From NCBI GenBank assembly GCA_017651645.1, contig JAGCCO010000097.1:1-6838 (forward strand): a stretch of DNA of 6,838 nt. The letters run 5' to 3'. The notes beneath the pieces were generated by a model, which did no database searches, was not told where the DNA came from, and was given only the letters and a program-made list of their open reading frames with translations. The DNA comes from Bacteroidales bacterium. Lineage in GTDB: Bacteria; Bacteroidota; Bacteroidia; Bacteroidales; F082. Shown here piece by piece: positions 1 to 5,552 of this stretch (its first letter is position 1; each line of letters starts with the position of its first letter). Position numbers and translations under genes: made by a program.

Positions 1-36
1 ACCAAGAGCCGACACCTTATTTTTACTTGTTTTCAT
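1..36 (-). CDS. Start of a leftward gene, truncated by the window edge
   Basis: Twelve codons are visible, read leftward from an ATG at 34-36: MKTSKNKVSALG. The frame stays open to the edge. The main support is a perfect Bacteroidetes -7 element (TAATTTTG) only five bases upstream of the ATG, which would give a leaderless or near-leaderless message. The visible peptide is too short to assign a family. It is basic at the N-terminus, but nothing hydrophobic is seen yet, so neither a signal peptide nor a cytosolic protein can be argued. The gene lies directly behind the terminator hairpin of the gene remnant at 90-177, so it is probably a separate transcription unit. The reality of the gene is fairly likely; its function is unknown. 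Confidence 0.6.
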   Translation of the reverse strand, partial: MKTSKNKVSALG

Positions 37-40
37 GCCG

Positions 41-48
41 CAAAATTA
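41..48 (-). promoter_or_regulatory. -7 element (TAATTTTG) of the truncated leftward gene
   Basis: On the minus strand this reads TAATTTTG, an exact match to the Bacteroidetes sigma-ABfr -7 consensus TAnnTTTG. A TTG at 66-68 (minus) lies 17 bases upstream and could serve as the -33 element. The start codon at 34-36 is so close that transcription would begin at or inside the ATG region, giving almost no leader. Confidence 0.6.
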
Positions 49-54
49 CGAAAT

Positions 55-90
55 AATCCGCAATACAAGCCAGTGCCTGAATTGCGGATT
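55..90 (-). terminator. Hairpin terminator behind the gene remnant
   Basis: A perfect 10-bp inverted repeat, AATCCGCAAT at 55-64 and ATTGCGGATT at 81-90, encloses a 16-base loop. On the minus strand it starts at the TAA stop (90-92) of the remnant reading frame and is followed by TTATTTCG, a T-rich stretch. It uses the same AATCCGC/GCGGATT stem as the strong terminator at 1191-1226. The left arm falls in the spacer between the -33 and -7 elements of the next leftward promoter, so an operator role is a less likely alternative. Confidence 0.55.
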
Positions 91-177
91 TATCTTTCTA
101 TTGGCGTATATTCAATCTTGGCTCCCTCATCAGTCGCTTCAACTCGTTTTGAGGATGGTAATCTTAACTTTCTTCAT
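90..177 (-). pseudogene. Remnant of a small gene, internally deleted and frameshifted; possibly TIGR04076 family
   Basis: An ATG at 175-177 opens the frame MKKVKITILKTS and stops at a TGA (139-141). One frame over, the same DNA encodes RVEATDEGAKIEYTPIER and stops at a TAA (90-92) placed exactly at a terminator hairpin. A consensus -7 element lies 33 bases upstream of the ATG. The simplest reading is a gene of roughly 100 codons whose middle was lost, joining the first ~10 codons to the last ~18 out of frame. The N-terminal string closely resembles the opening of TIGR04076 family proteins as I remember them (MKKVKIT.LK), and the tail fits an end such as LEATDE. That family assignment is from memory and uncertain. 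A functional 12-residue peptide or a chance ORF cannot be excluded. Confidence 0.45.
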
Positions 178-181
178 AATT

Positions 182-206
182 CCGAATTATCTGTTTCGCA
201 ATTCGG
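182..206 (-). promoter_or_regulatory. Inverted repeat just downstream of the remnant's promoter
   Basis: CCGAATT at 182-188 and AATTCGG at 200-206 form a perfect 7-bp inverted repeat around an 11-base centre. It spans the expected transcription start (about 203) and most of the leader of the gene remnant. It could be an old operator or a leader hairpin. Evidence is the symmetry alone. Confidence 0.3.
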
Positions 207-209
207 CTG

Positions 210-217
210 CAAAGTTA
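210..217 (-). promoter_or_regulatory. -7 element (TAACTTTG) of the gene remnant
   Basis: The minus strand reads TAACTTTG, an exact match to TAnnTTTG, and gives a leader of about 25 bases before the ATG at 175-177. No convincing -33 element is seen. Its spacing to the ATG is the same as for the intact genes in this window, which supports the view that a real gene once stood here. The stretch 218-314 between it and the TfoX-like stop shows nothing recognisable. Confidence 0.5.
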
Positions 218-314
218 TAAAAACAATCCATAAACGGGTCGAAGGTGGATGTGTCGGGAAAGTGAAGGTGGCCGCTTTTCCGTTTCATTGAGACGAGTCA
301 AGAGAAAAATTCAT

Positions 315-641
315 TTATTTCATTTTTTTCTTTTTCGGCTTCGGCTGTGGCAATGCATTACAAGTCTCGCGGACAAGCGCCGACAAATAATCGCGGTCGT
401 CCACGTCTTCAATGAAGAAATAGTCTTTTGCGCCATCGTAAGGTGGACGCATTTCGACGCTGCGCAATAGCGAGCGGCCCGCCTCAGTTTGTTTCAGGTA
501 AAAACGGTTGTCGCAGATGAGGCCGAAGATGACGCCGTCGCAGTAGATGCCGTAGTCGCCGAACATCTTTTTCACGGTAATCTCGCCCGCACCGGCGCAT
601 TGGTCGGCGATGTATTGAACAAAGTCAGGATTGCTTGCCAT
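315..641 (-). CDS. TfoX/Sxy N-terminal domain protein
   Basis: A 108-residue protein of the TfoX_N fold. The family signature is clear at residues 24-50: KKMFGDYGIYCDG, then F-G-L-I-x-D-N-R-F-Y-L-K. It continues through a PPYDGAKDYFFIED segment (66-79) that matches the usual P(Y/F)..K...YY(E/I)..E pattern. The protein lacks the C-terminal helix-hairpin-helix domain found in Sxy/TfoX competence activators of gammaproteobacteria, so a competence role should not be assumed; stand-alone TfoX_N proteins have no settled function. The tail is strongly basic (KPKKKKMK). The start at 639-641 is preferred to an in-frame ATG 48 bases upstream, because the upstream ATG lies beyond the promoter's -7 element (669-676) and the protein would gain a non-homologous extension. 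It diverges from the GNAT gene. Confidence 0.85.
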   Translation of the reverse strand: MASNPDFVQYIADQCAGAGEITVKKMFGDYGIYCDGVIFGLICDNRFYLKQTEAGRSLLRSVEMRPPYDGAKDYFFIEDVDDRDYLSALVRETCNALPQPKPKKKKMK

Positions 642-668
642 GGTGTATGGTTGTCTTTTGTGATTGCG

Positions 669-676
669 CAAAGGTA
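669..676 (-). promoter_or_regulatory. -7 element (TACCTTTG) of the TfoX-like gene
   Basis: The minus strand reads TACCTTTG, an exact TAnnTTTG match, 27 bases upstream of the start codon at 639-641. It faces away from the GNAT promoter at 698-705, and the two -7 elements are only 21 bases apart, so each promoter's upstream region overlaps the other. Confidence 0.6.
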
Positions 677-697
677 CGATTATTCGCAATAAACCCC

Positions 698-705
698 TAT
701 CTTTG
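698..705 (+). promoter_or_regulatory. -7 element (TATCTTTG) of the GNAT gene
   Basis: TATCTTTG is an exact match to TAnnTTTG, 16 bases before the ATG at 722. The leader would be about 10 bases. The -33 region would overlap the -7 element of the divergent TfoX-like gene, so the two promoters may compete. Confidence 0.65.
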
Positions 706-721
706 CCGAAAAATATCCCTT

Positions 722-1165
722 ATGCAAAACCTCATCATCAGCCCCATCACCATCGAGCATTTGGACCAATATGGTGCCATCTACGCTTCGGCGTTTTCGG
801 GCGAGCCGTGGAACGACAACTGGTCGGTGGAAGATGCCACCATCCACGTCCGTGAACTGCTTGAATGCCAGCAGCATTACGGCTTGGAATGTGTCGTGGA
901 TGGCGAAGTGGCAGGCTTCATTTTGGGCAATTCGATGTTGTTCCACTATGGCCGCACCTTCGAGATCAACGACCTCGCCGTGGCACCCCAATACCAACGC
1001 CAAGGCATTGCCAGCCGTTTATTGGAGCAATGCCTCGCCGAACTCAAGGCGCAGGGCATTGTAGGCTTCCATCTGATTACCGCCCGCGAGGGCGTGTTGC
1101 CCGATTTCTATGAAAGATTCGGCTTCAAGAAGGAAGAGCGGGTGATGCTGATGGGGAAGGAGTAA
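722..1165 (+). CDS. GNAT family N-acetyltransferase
   Basis: A 147-residue single-domain acetyl-CoA-dependent N-acetyltransferase. The acetyl-CoA pyrophosphate-binding motif is at 81-101: EINDLAVAPQYQRQGIASRLL, cut here as EINDLAV then Q-R-Q-G-I-A, the family's (Q/R)xxGx(G/A). The C-terminal part, residues 123-135, has the FYERFGF motif that ends the GNAT core. Y130 is in the position of the usual general-acid tyrosine. Length is normal for the family. The ATG at 722 is chosen over an upstream ATG at 635 because that frame runs through both promoters. The substrate cannot be told; the class includes small-molecule and protein N-acetylases. It stands alone on the plus strand, divergent from the TfoX-like gene and ended by the hairpin at 1191-1226. 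Confidence 0.9.
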   Translation: MQNLIISPITIEHLDQYGAIYASAFSGEPWNDNWSVEDATIHVRELLECQQHYGLECVVDGEVAGFILGNSMLFHYGRTFEINDLAVAPQYQRQGIASRLLEQCLAELKAQGIVGFHLITAREGVLPDFYERFGFKKEERVMLMGKE

Positions 1166-1190
1166 TAATTGTACAGCTTAGATATAAAAC

Positions 1191-1226
1191 AATCCGCCAT
1201 TCAAGCTTTCGCTCGAATGGCGGATT
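1191..1226. terminator. Strong hairpin between convergent genes
   Basis: Positions 1191-1206 pair with 1211-1226 in a 16-bp stem with one mismatch (1203/1214) around a TTTC loop. The stem core is AATCCGCCATTC paired with GAATGGCGGATT. It lies 25 bases past the GNAT stop and 22 bases past the stop of the convergent T9SS gene, so it can serve both. The flanks are A- and T-rich (AAAACA on the left, TTGTTC on the right) rather than a clean U-tract. Confidence 0.85.
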
Positions 1227-1248
1227 TGTTCAATATAAACCACAAAAC

Positions 1249-2325
1249 TTACTTGTGCACGATCACCAAGCGTTGCGTGTTACCGTTGCTTGTCCTGATG
1301 AAGTAGATGCCTTCTTGGTACTTGGCAGTCGGGATCACTAATTGCGACTCGTCAGTATAGAAAGTCTCGACTTTCTGCCCGACAACATTGTAAATGCTTA
1401 CCACGCCAAGGTTCTCGCCTTGGAGGGTTACGCTTTCGTTGGCGGGATTGGGGAACATGGTCAGCGTCGTGCTGTTTTCATCGATGCCGACGGTCATCTC
1501 GTAAACGATGTCGACCTCGAAGTTGCCCGCCGAGGTGTTGACATACATCTTTCCTTCGAAGTTCTCCTTCACAAGCACGTCGACATAGACATCAATAATA
1601 ATGGTTTCTCCTGCTGAGACAGTCATGCCTTCGGTGACGTCTTGGCCATCATCCATGCATCGCAATGCAAAGATGGGGTCGGCAGTGAAGGCATCAATGG
1701 TCACGTCTTCTGCGGTCATGTTGGAGATGGTCAGTTGGCCAGGCTGGTAGGTCTCACCATCGTTGTAGATGTGCAAGGTCTGTGGGTTGACGGTCAGTGT
1801 GCCCGTGCAATCGTGAGGTTGCAGGCCATTTTGCTGCATGGCATTGACCACATCTTGTGCCGAGAAGGGGTAGAGGTCCAGCAGGCCACGGATGGGGATG
1901 CTGCGGTCGGGCATGATGAGGACGAGGGTGGGACAGGCCATGATGCCATAGAGGTCGAAGACCTCGTTGCCGCCACCGTCCTTACCGACGGTGGGGAACT
2001 CAACGCCATATTCGTTGGCCCATTGCTGGCAAACGGCATCGCTGTCGATGTAAGAGATTTCGATGTAGAACACATCATGCATATTGCAGCCCATCTGGGT
2101 ATAAGAACCCGTGATGTAAGGCGAGATCTGCTGGCATTGTCCGCATGAGTAGAAGAAGAAGTCGATGAAGACGGCTTGACCGCGGTCAAGGATCTCGAAG
2201 AGGTTGTAGGTCTGTCCGTGGCAGTCGGTGACAGTGAAGTCGACGGCCTCAGTGAGGTTGGTCTGTTGTGCGCGAAGACCTACTCCAAAGAGCAGGAACG
2301 CGAGGAGAATGTAAATTTTTTTCAT
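1249..2325 (-). CDS. Secreted thioredoxin-fold protein with T9SS type A sorting domain
   Basis: A 358-residue exported protein. Residues 1-20 are a signal peptide (MKKIYILLAFLLFGVGLRAQ). Residues about 25-170 form a thioredoxin/redoxin-like domain, with the active-site pair C61-G-Q-C64 after the F-I-D-F-F strand and a T-L-V-L-I strand after P132, the likely cis-proline, which follows C131. Residues about 175-280 look like a beta-sandwich domain. Residues about 286-358 are a Por/T9SS type A sorting domain, with FPNPANESV (291-299), IYNVVGQKV, GIYFIR (339-344) and the final RLVIVHK. The protein should cross the outer membrane by type IX secretion and be anchored or released with removal of the tail. 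A disulfide or haem-ligand redox role is an inference from CxxC. Besides the CxxC pair there are six cysteines in the mature chain. No consensus -7 element lies in the 102-base spacer upstream; TAATTGTG at 2415-2422 is one mismatch away, or it may be read through from the DUF362 gene. Confidence 0.88.
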   Translation of the reverse strand: MKKIYILLAFLLFGVGLRAQQTNLTEAVDFTVTDCHGQTYNLFEILDRGQAVFIDFFFYSCGQCQQISPYITGSYTQMGCNMHDVFYIEISYIDSDAVCQQWANEYGVEFPTVGKDGGGNEVFDLYGIMACPTLVLIMPDRSIPIRGLLDLYPFSAQDVVNAMQQNGLQPHDCTGTLTVNPQTLHIYNDGETYQPGQLTISNMTAEDVTIDAFTADPIFALRCMDDGQDVTEGMTVSAGETIIIDVYVDVLVKENFEGKMYVNTSAGNFEVDIVYEMTVGIDENSTTLTMFPNPANESVTLQGENLGVVSIYNVVGQKVETFYTDESQLVIPTAKYQEGIYFIRTSNGNTQRLVIVHK

Positions 2326-2427
2326 GGTGAAAAATGGTTTGTGGTTATACTTATTATTACTTTGGCACTTCGATATTGTGAGATCTGTCAGTTTTGTCTT
2401 CGGATAATTAATCCCACAATTAAAATG

Positions 2428-3420
2428 TCAATTTTCATTGTCTATGCTGATAATAGTGTATTTTCGTGTCCCGAGGCCAATCTGCTCAGCGTACTCCACA
2501 GTATGGGTGCCGTGTTTTTTGTTGATGCGTTCTTGTAGAGGCTTGGCATCGTCGCCTTCGCTGCTGATGTGGTTGAATACGAGGTCGAGGCAGGCTTGGT
2601 CGAGGGCGACAGGGTCGGTGGAGGCCAAAATGCCGATGTCCTTGATGCGTGGTGCGGCAGGATGTCCATCGCAGTCACAGTCTACCGACATGTTGTTCAT
2701 CACATTGATGTAGATGATGTCCTTGCCATCCTGCTTGAAGTAGTCATGCACGGCCTGGGCAGCTGCTGCCATCGACTCAAGGAAGGCATCTTGATTGGCA
2801 ATCGTCCAACGCGTCATGCTCCTGCCGCCAGAGTGGATGTATAGTTTCCCTGAGGTCGATGCCATGCCAATCGATTGGTTTTTCAGCACGCCCCCGAAGC
2901 CGCCCATGGCATGACCTTTGAAGTGGGCTAGGTTGATCATGAAGTCGTAGTTCTGAAGATGCGATCCGACGATATCATATTGCAGATGTTTGGTGTCTTT
3001 TACAGGCAGCTGCATTTCGCCTTCTTCGTCCATGATGTCAACAGTTGCGATGTCGTTGTAGCCTCGTTCGGCGATGGCTTGACGATGTCTCTCAGTGCTG
3101 CTACGGTTGCCGCCGTAGGCCGTGTTGCACTCCACGAGGGTGCCGTTCACCTTTTGCACCAAGTTCTTAATCAGCTCGGGGCGCAAATGGTTGCTCTTCG
3201 ATGACTCTCCAGTGGAGATTTTCACTGCCACACGACCATGAGCCTCCACGCCTAAGGCTTCATAGATGTGTACCAGCCCTTCTGGACTGATGTCGGTAGT
3301 CATATAAACTGTTGCTGTCTCGCCTTCGGTTGTGGGTGGAGCGGGTTGATGTGTCTGTGCATGGCATGAAGCCATCCCTAAAATGAAAATTAGAGCCATA
3401 ATAATGGTGTTTTTGTTCAT
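2428..3420 (-). CDS. DUF362 domain lipoprotein
   Basis: A 330-residue member of DUF362 (PF04015, often labelled uncharacterised Fe-S centre protein). The N-terminus is a lipoprotein signal, with a hydrophobic stretch at 5-15 and lipobox GMASC, so C19 would be lipidated and the protein held at the membrane outside the cytoplasm. The family core is seen in NLAHFKGHAMGGFGG (163-177) with the following LKNQSIG, in VDCDCDGHPA (247-256, C248 and C250), and in DIGILASTDPVALDQACLDL (261-280). No CxxCxxCxxxC ferredoxin motif is present, although some DUF362 proteins carry one. The ATG at 3418-3420 is chosen because it starts the signal peptide; a frame extension to 3468 would run across the -7 element. 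Function is unknown. It has its own promoter (3449-3456) and lies upstream of the T9SS redox protein, 102 bases away. Confidence 0.85.
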   Translation of the reverse strand: MNKNTIIMALIFILGMASCHAQTHQPAPPTTEGETATVYMTTDISPEGLVHIYEALGVEAHGRVAVKISTGESSKSNHLRPELIKNLVQKVNGTLVECNTAYGGNRSSTERHRQAIAERGYNDIATVDIMDEEGEMQLPVKDTKHLQYDIVGSHLQNYDFMINLAHFKGHAMGGFGGVLKNQSIGMASTSGKLYIHSGGRSMTRWTIANQDAFLESMAAAAQAVHDYFKQDGKDIIYINVMNNMSVDCDCDGHPAAPRIKDIGILASTDPVALDQACLDLVFNHISSEGDDAKPLQERINKKHGTHTVEYAEQIGLGTRKYTIISIDNEN

Positions 3421-3448
3421 AGTATTGAGGAGTTGGATTACAATGTGG

Positions 3449-3456
3449 CAAAAATA
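3449..3456 (-). promoter_or_regulatory. -7 element (TATTTTTG) of the DUF362 gene
   Basis: The minus strand reads TATTTTTG, an exact TAnnTTTG match, 28 bases upstream of the ATG at 3418-3420. This separates the DUF362 gene from the radical SAM gene that ends at 3508. A short TACAG/CTGTA repeat at 3470-3490 lies in its -33 region. Confidence 0.6.
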
Positions 3457-3507
3457 CATAATTCTCAAATACAGTCATGAAACTGCTGTAAAATCAAGTA
3501 TCTGAGT

Positions 3508-4587
3508 TCAGCCGATCATCTTTTTCACCTCGTCGCGATGCTCATAGAGCGTGCAGCCGCCAGTATGCTCCCAACCTAGGGCGCGGGCATCCCGGATTTT
3601 GCGGAAAAGAGGAGACGTCAATGCATCGCGGAGACCAGTCTGTGCCACATTACGGTCGCTGAAAGGCGAGAAAGGGCAAGGCTCAGCGCTGCCATCAGGA
3701 CCGATGTGGAAGAAACCACGTCCGGCAGCCATACAACCGTCGAGAGCTTTCTCGTCACCTGGGAAACTCAGGAAAATCATCTCCTTATACTGCTCACGGC
3801 GTTCTTCCAAAATCTGCTCCATTTCGGCCACATGCTCGTCGCGGAAGGCAAGATGCTCGGTGCTTTCGTCGAAAGGCACGTATTCCACATAAAACACGAG
3901 TTTGCAACCCAACGAAGCAAGATGGGAGAGAAATTCCTTGGAGGTCACTTCGTGATAGTTCTCAGTGGTGACCGTGATGCTGGTGCCGAAGAAAAGTTTC
4001 TCTTTCTGGAGCATCTCCATCGAGAGCAGTGCGCGTTGGAAAACGCCTTTCCCTCGTCGACCATCTGTGGCCGTCAGTTCTCCTTCGAGACTGATGACGG
4101 GAATCATGTTGAGGTGTTGTTTGAAGAACTCGGTGTAGAGTGCTCCGATGAGTGTACCATTGGTGAAAACGGGGAAGATGATGTCCTCGATGGTGGCGGC
4201 GCTTTCCAGCAAGTCGCGTCGGGTCAATGGCTCGCCTCCGGCAAGGAGACAGAAACTGACACCTAATTCGGCGGCATCGCTGAAAATGGTGTGCCATTGG
4301 TCGGGCGATAAGGTGGCTTTGGTCGGGGTGTCGCCAGCGATGCCGTTTTTGCGGGCATAGCAGCCTTTGCACTGCAGGTTGCAGGTGGTGGCGATGCTGG
4401 CGATGAGGAACGGCGGCACCTCAAGTCCCTCTTTTTCGAGGCACTCCTTGCGCCGCCGTTCGGCTTTGCCTATCACGCGTTGCATCCGTGACACAAAACG
4501 GGCCTCGCGCGGATTGCTCAGCACATTCAGATAGGCCGTCGTCATGATCTTGCGGATGCTTCCCGCCATATAGGAACTGAGATCCAT
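3508..4587 (-). CDS. Radical SAM protein with SPASM-like C-terminus, function unknown
   Basis: A radical SAM enzyme of 359 residues (361 if a GTG at 4591-4593 is used; the ATG two codons later is preferred as the commoner start). In the 361-residue numbering the [4Fe-4S]-SAM motif is C71-NLQ-C75-KG-C78-Y, preceded by FLIASIATT. The GGEP motif is at 119-122 and TNGT at 144-147. Three further cysteines, C287, C306 and C347, sit in CMAAGRGFF, DGSAEPCPFSP and GGCTLYEH. They resemble a shortened SPASM/Twitch auxiliary-cluster region, suggesting a second Fe-S cluster. Related proteins in Bacteroidales and Clostridia, as I recall them, share the FFHI.PDGSAEPCPFSP block but have no assigned reaction. 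No precursor peptide gene is visible next to it. It begins 7 bases after the stop of the 59-residue winged-helix gene, so the two are surely co-transcribed. Confidence 0.88.
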   Translation of the reverse strand: MDLSSYMAGSIRKIMTTAYLNVLSNPREARFVSRMQRVIGKAERRRKECLEKEGLEVPPFLIASIATTCNLQCKGCYARKNGIAGDTPTKATLSPDQWHTIFSDAAELGVSFCLLAGGEPLTRRDLLESAATIEDIIFPVFTNGTLIGALYTEFFKQHLNMIPVISLEGELTATDGRRGKGVFQRALLSMEMLQKEKLFFGTSITVTTENYHEVTSKEFLSHLASLGCKLVFYVEYVPFDESTEHLAFRDEHVAEMEQILEERREQYKEMIFLSFPGDEKALDGCMAAGRGFFHIGPDGSAEPCPFSPFSDRNVAQTGLRDALTSPLFRKIRDARALGWEHTGGCTLYEHRDEVKKMIG

Positions 4588-4594
4588 TTTCACA

Positions 4595-4774
4595 TCATTT
4601 GGCAGGTTCCCACTTGCAGCGGACGGGCGACACGATGGCGCCTTCCTTCTTCAGGGCGTCGAAGGCCTTGTCGACCACTTTGCGGTCGAGGCCGGTGACT
4701 TCAGCGATTTTTCCCGCGTTGACGGGTGCGCCAATCTCGCGCATAGCTTGCAGCACTTGATCTTTTGCTTCCAT
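4595..4774 (-). CDS. 59-residue winged-helix (MarR-like) mini-regulator
   Basis: A small complete frame from the ATG at 4772-4774 to a TGA at 4595-4597. The sequence begins MEAKDQVLQAMREIG, followed by APVNAGKIAEVTGLDRKVV and ALKKEGAIVSPVRCKWEPAK in abbreviated form. It has the look of a winged helix-turn-helix: helix 1 at 3-14, then V-N-A-G-K-I-A-E-V-T-G (18-28), a recognition helix around 30-42, and a wing strand at 46-55. Without extra dimerisation helices it is shorter than classical MarR or ArsR proteins. It may regulate its own operon with the radical SAM gene, or deliver a substrate; the sequence does not decide. Codon use matches its neighbours and the reading frame runs almost to the next start, which supports a real gene. 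No consensus -7 element is seen upstream. Confidence 0.78.
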   Translation of the reverse strand: MEAKDQVLQAMREIGAPVNAGKIAEVTGLDRKVVDKAFDALKKEGAIVSPVRCKWEPAK

Positions 4775-4820
4775 TGTTGTTTAGTTTTAGTGTTATGTAT
4801 TATTGATTTCGGGAATTTTT

Positions 4821-4918
4821 GACTATGACCATTGACTATGACAATGACCGCTTTTACTTATGGAATGAAGTTTTCTCTTTTGTTTAAGCGGTCATAGTCA
4901 TTGTCACAAGTCATTGTC
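4821..4918 (-). repeat. Long imperfect hairpin built of TGACNATGAC units, likely terminator
   Basis: Positions 4821-4853 pair with 4886-4918: 27 of 33 positions are complementary, around a 32-base loop. The innermost 10 pairs (4844-4853 with 4886-4895) are perfect. Each arm also carries a direct repeat with a 13-base period: GACTATGAC at 4821 and 4834, AGTCATTGTC at 4896 and 4909. It begins 14 bases past the stop of the peroxidase gene in its direction of transcription and is followed there by a run of T-rich complement (TCAAAAATT), so it fits a terminator for the ohrR-ferritin-peroxidase unit. The repeated design also suggests a dispersed intergenic repeat. Confidence 0.6.
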
Positions 4919-4931
4919 CTATTGTCAAAAC

Positions 4932-5549
4932 TTATTTCAGCATAGCCTCAATCTCAGCCTCCATGTCCTCGGGCTTGGCCACAGGAGCGAAACGCTTGAT
5001 GAGGCTGCCGTCCTTCGAGATGAGGAACTTGGTGAAATTCCAGCGCACACCACCTTCTTCACGACCTTCGGATTTGCTCAGGCCATCAACCAATTTCATC
5101 GTGGCTTTGTCCTTCAGTCCGTGAACTTCTTCGGTCGGTACTTGCTGCGTCAGATACTTGAAAATCGGGTGGGCGTTCTCGCCGAAGACGTCGATTTTCT
5201 TCATCAGCGGGAAGGTGACGCCGTGGTTGAGGCGGCAGAACTCGGCGATTTCCTCATCGGTGCCGGGTTCCTGGTGCTTGAACTGGTCGCAGGGGAAGCC
5301 GAGAATCACCAGACCTTGGTACTTCTTGTAGAGGGCTTCCAAGCCGTCATATTGTGGAGTGAAACCGCACTTCGAGGCGGTGTTGACAATCATCAGGACC
5401 TTACCCTTGTATTGGGCCATATCCACTTCTTCGCCCTTGTTGTTCAGGGCCTTAAAGTCATAAATCGTAGCCATTTCTTTAGTGTTTTGTGCATAGGCGG
5501 TCTTCATGAGAAACAGAGCGACCACTATGCTAGTGATAGTTTTGTGCAT
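4932..5549 (-). CDS. Glutathione peroxidase-family thiol peroxidase, probably exported
   Basis: A 205-residue Cys-type GPx homologue. The catalytic residues are all visible: C61 in NTASKCGFTPQY, Q89 in GFPCDQF, and W170-N171 in RWNFTKFL. C105 in EFCRLNHGVTFPL lies 44 residues after C61, where yeast Gpx3 has resolving Cys82 (46 after Cys36). This indicates a thioredoxin-dependent two-Cys mechanism, reducing H2O2 and organic hydroperoxides, rather than use of glutathione. Residues 1-20 form a signal peptide ending A-Y-A, so a periplasmic site is inferred. An in-frame ATG at 5472-5474 (M26, MATIYDF) is where cytosolic homologues begin and could give an alternative form. It starts 3 bases after the ferritin-like stop (5553-5555), so it is in the same operon. 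The name gpx/btuE is not assigned because the orthology is unresolved. Confidence 0.9.
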   Translation of the reverse strand: MHKTITSIVVALFLMKTAYAQNTKEMATIYDFKALNNKGEEVDMAQYKGKVLMIVNTASKCGFTPQYDGLEALYKKYQGLVILGFPCDQFKHQEPGTDEEIAEFCRLNHGVTFPLMKKIDVFGENAHPIFKYLTQQVPTEEVHGLKDKATMKLVDGLSKSEGREEGGVRWNFTKFLISKDGSLIKRFAPVAKPEDMEAEIEAMLK

Positions 5550-5552
5550 ATA

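Noticed and set aside
663..690. ATTGCG/CGCAAT inverted repeat between the TfoX-like and GNAT promoters
   Set aside because: Six base pairs in a region already constrained by two -7 elements; likely chance, and no regulator gene is adjacent.
1642..2148. A 168-codon open frame on the plus strand
   Set aside because: It is antisense to the T9SS protein; the composition is rich in V, A, G and D, as expected of a shadow frame.
2402..2414. Short palindrome GGATAATTAATCC in the DUF362-T9SS spacer
   Set aside because: Imperfect, very short and AT-rich; no promoter nearby to make it an operator.
3470..3490. TACAG/CTGTA inverted repeat as a terminator of the radical SAM gene
   Set aside because: Only five base pairs with an 11-base loop and no T-run; too weak to call, and it overlaps the -33 region of the DUF362 promoter.
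3706..4266. A 186-codon open frame on the plus strand
   Set aside because: It is antisense to the radical SAM gene and is explained by that gene's codon bias. Its sequence is low-complexity and matches no family I know.
4591..4593. GTG as the start of the radical SAM gene
   Set aside because: Possible, but the ATG two codons downstream is the commoner start type and loses only two residues; kept as an alternative.
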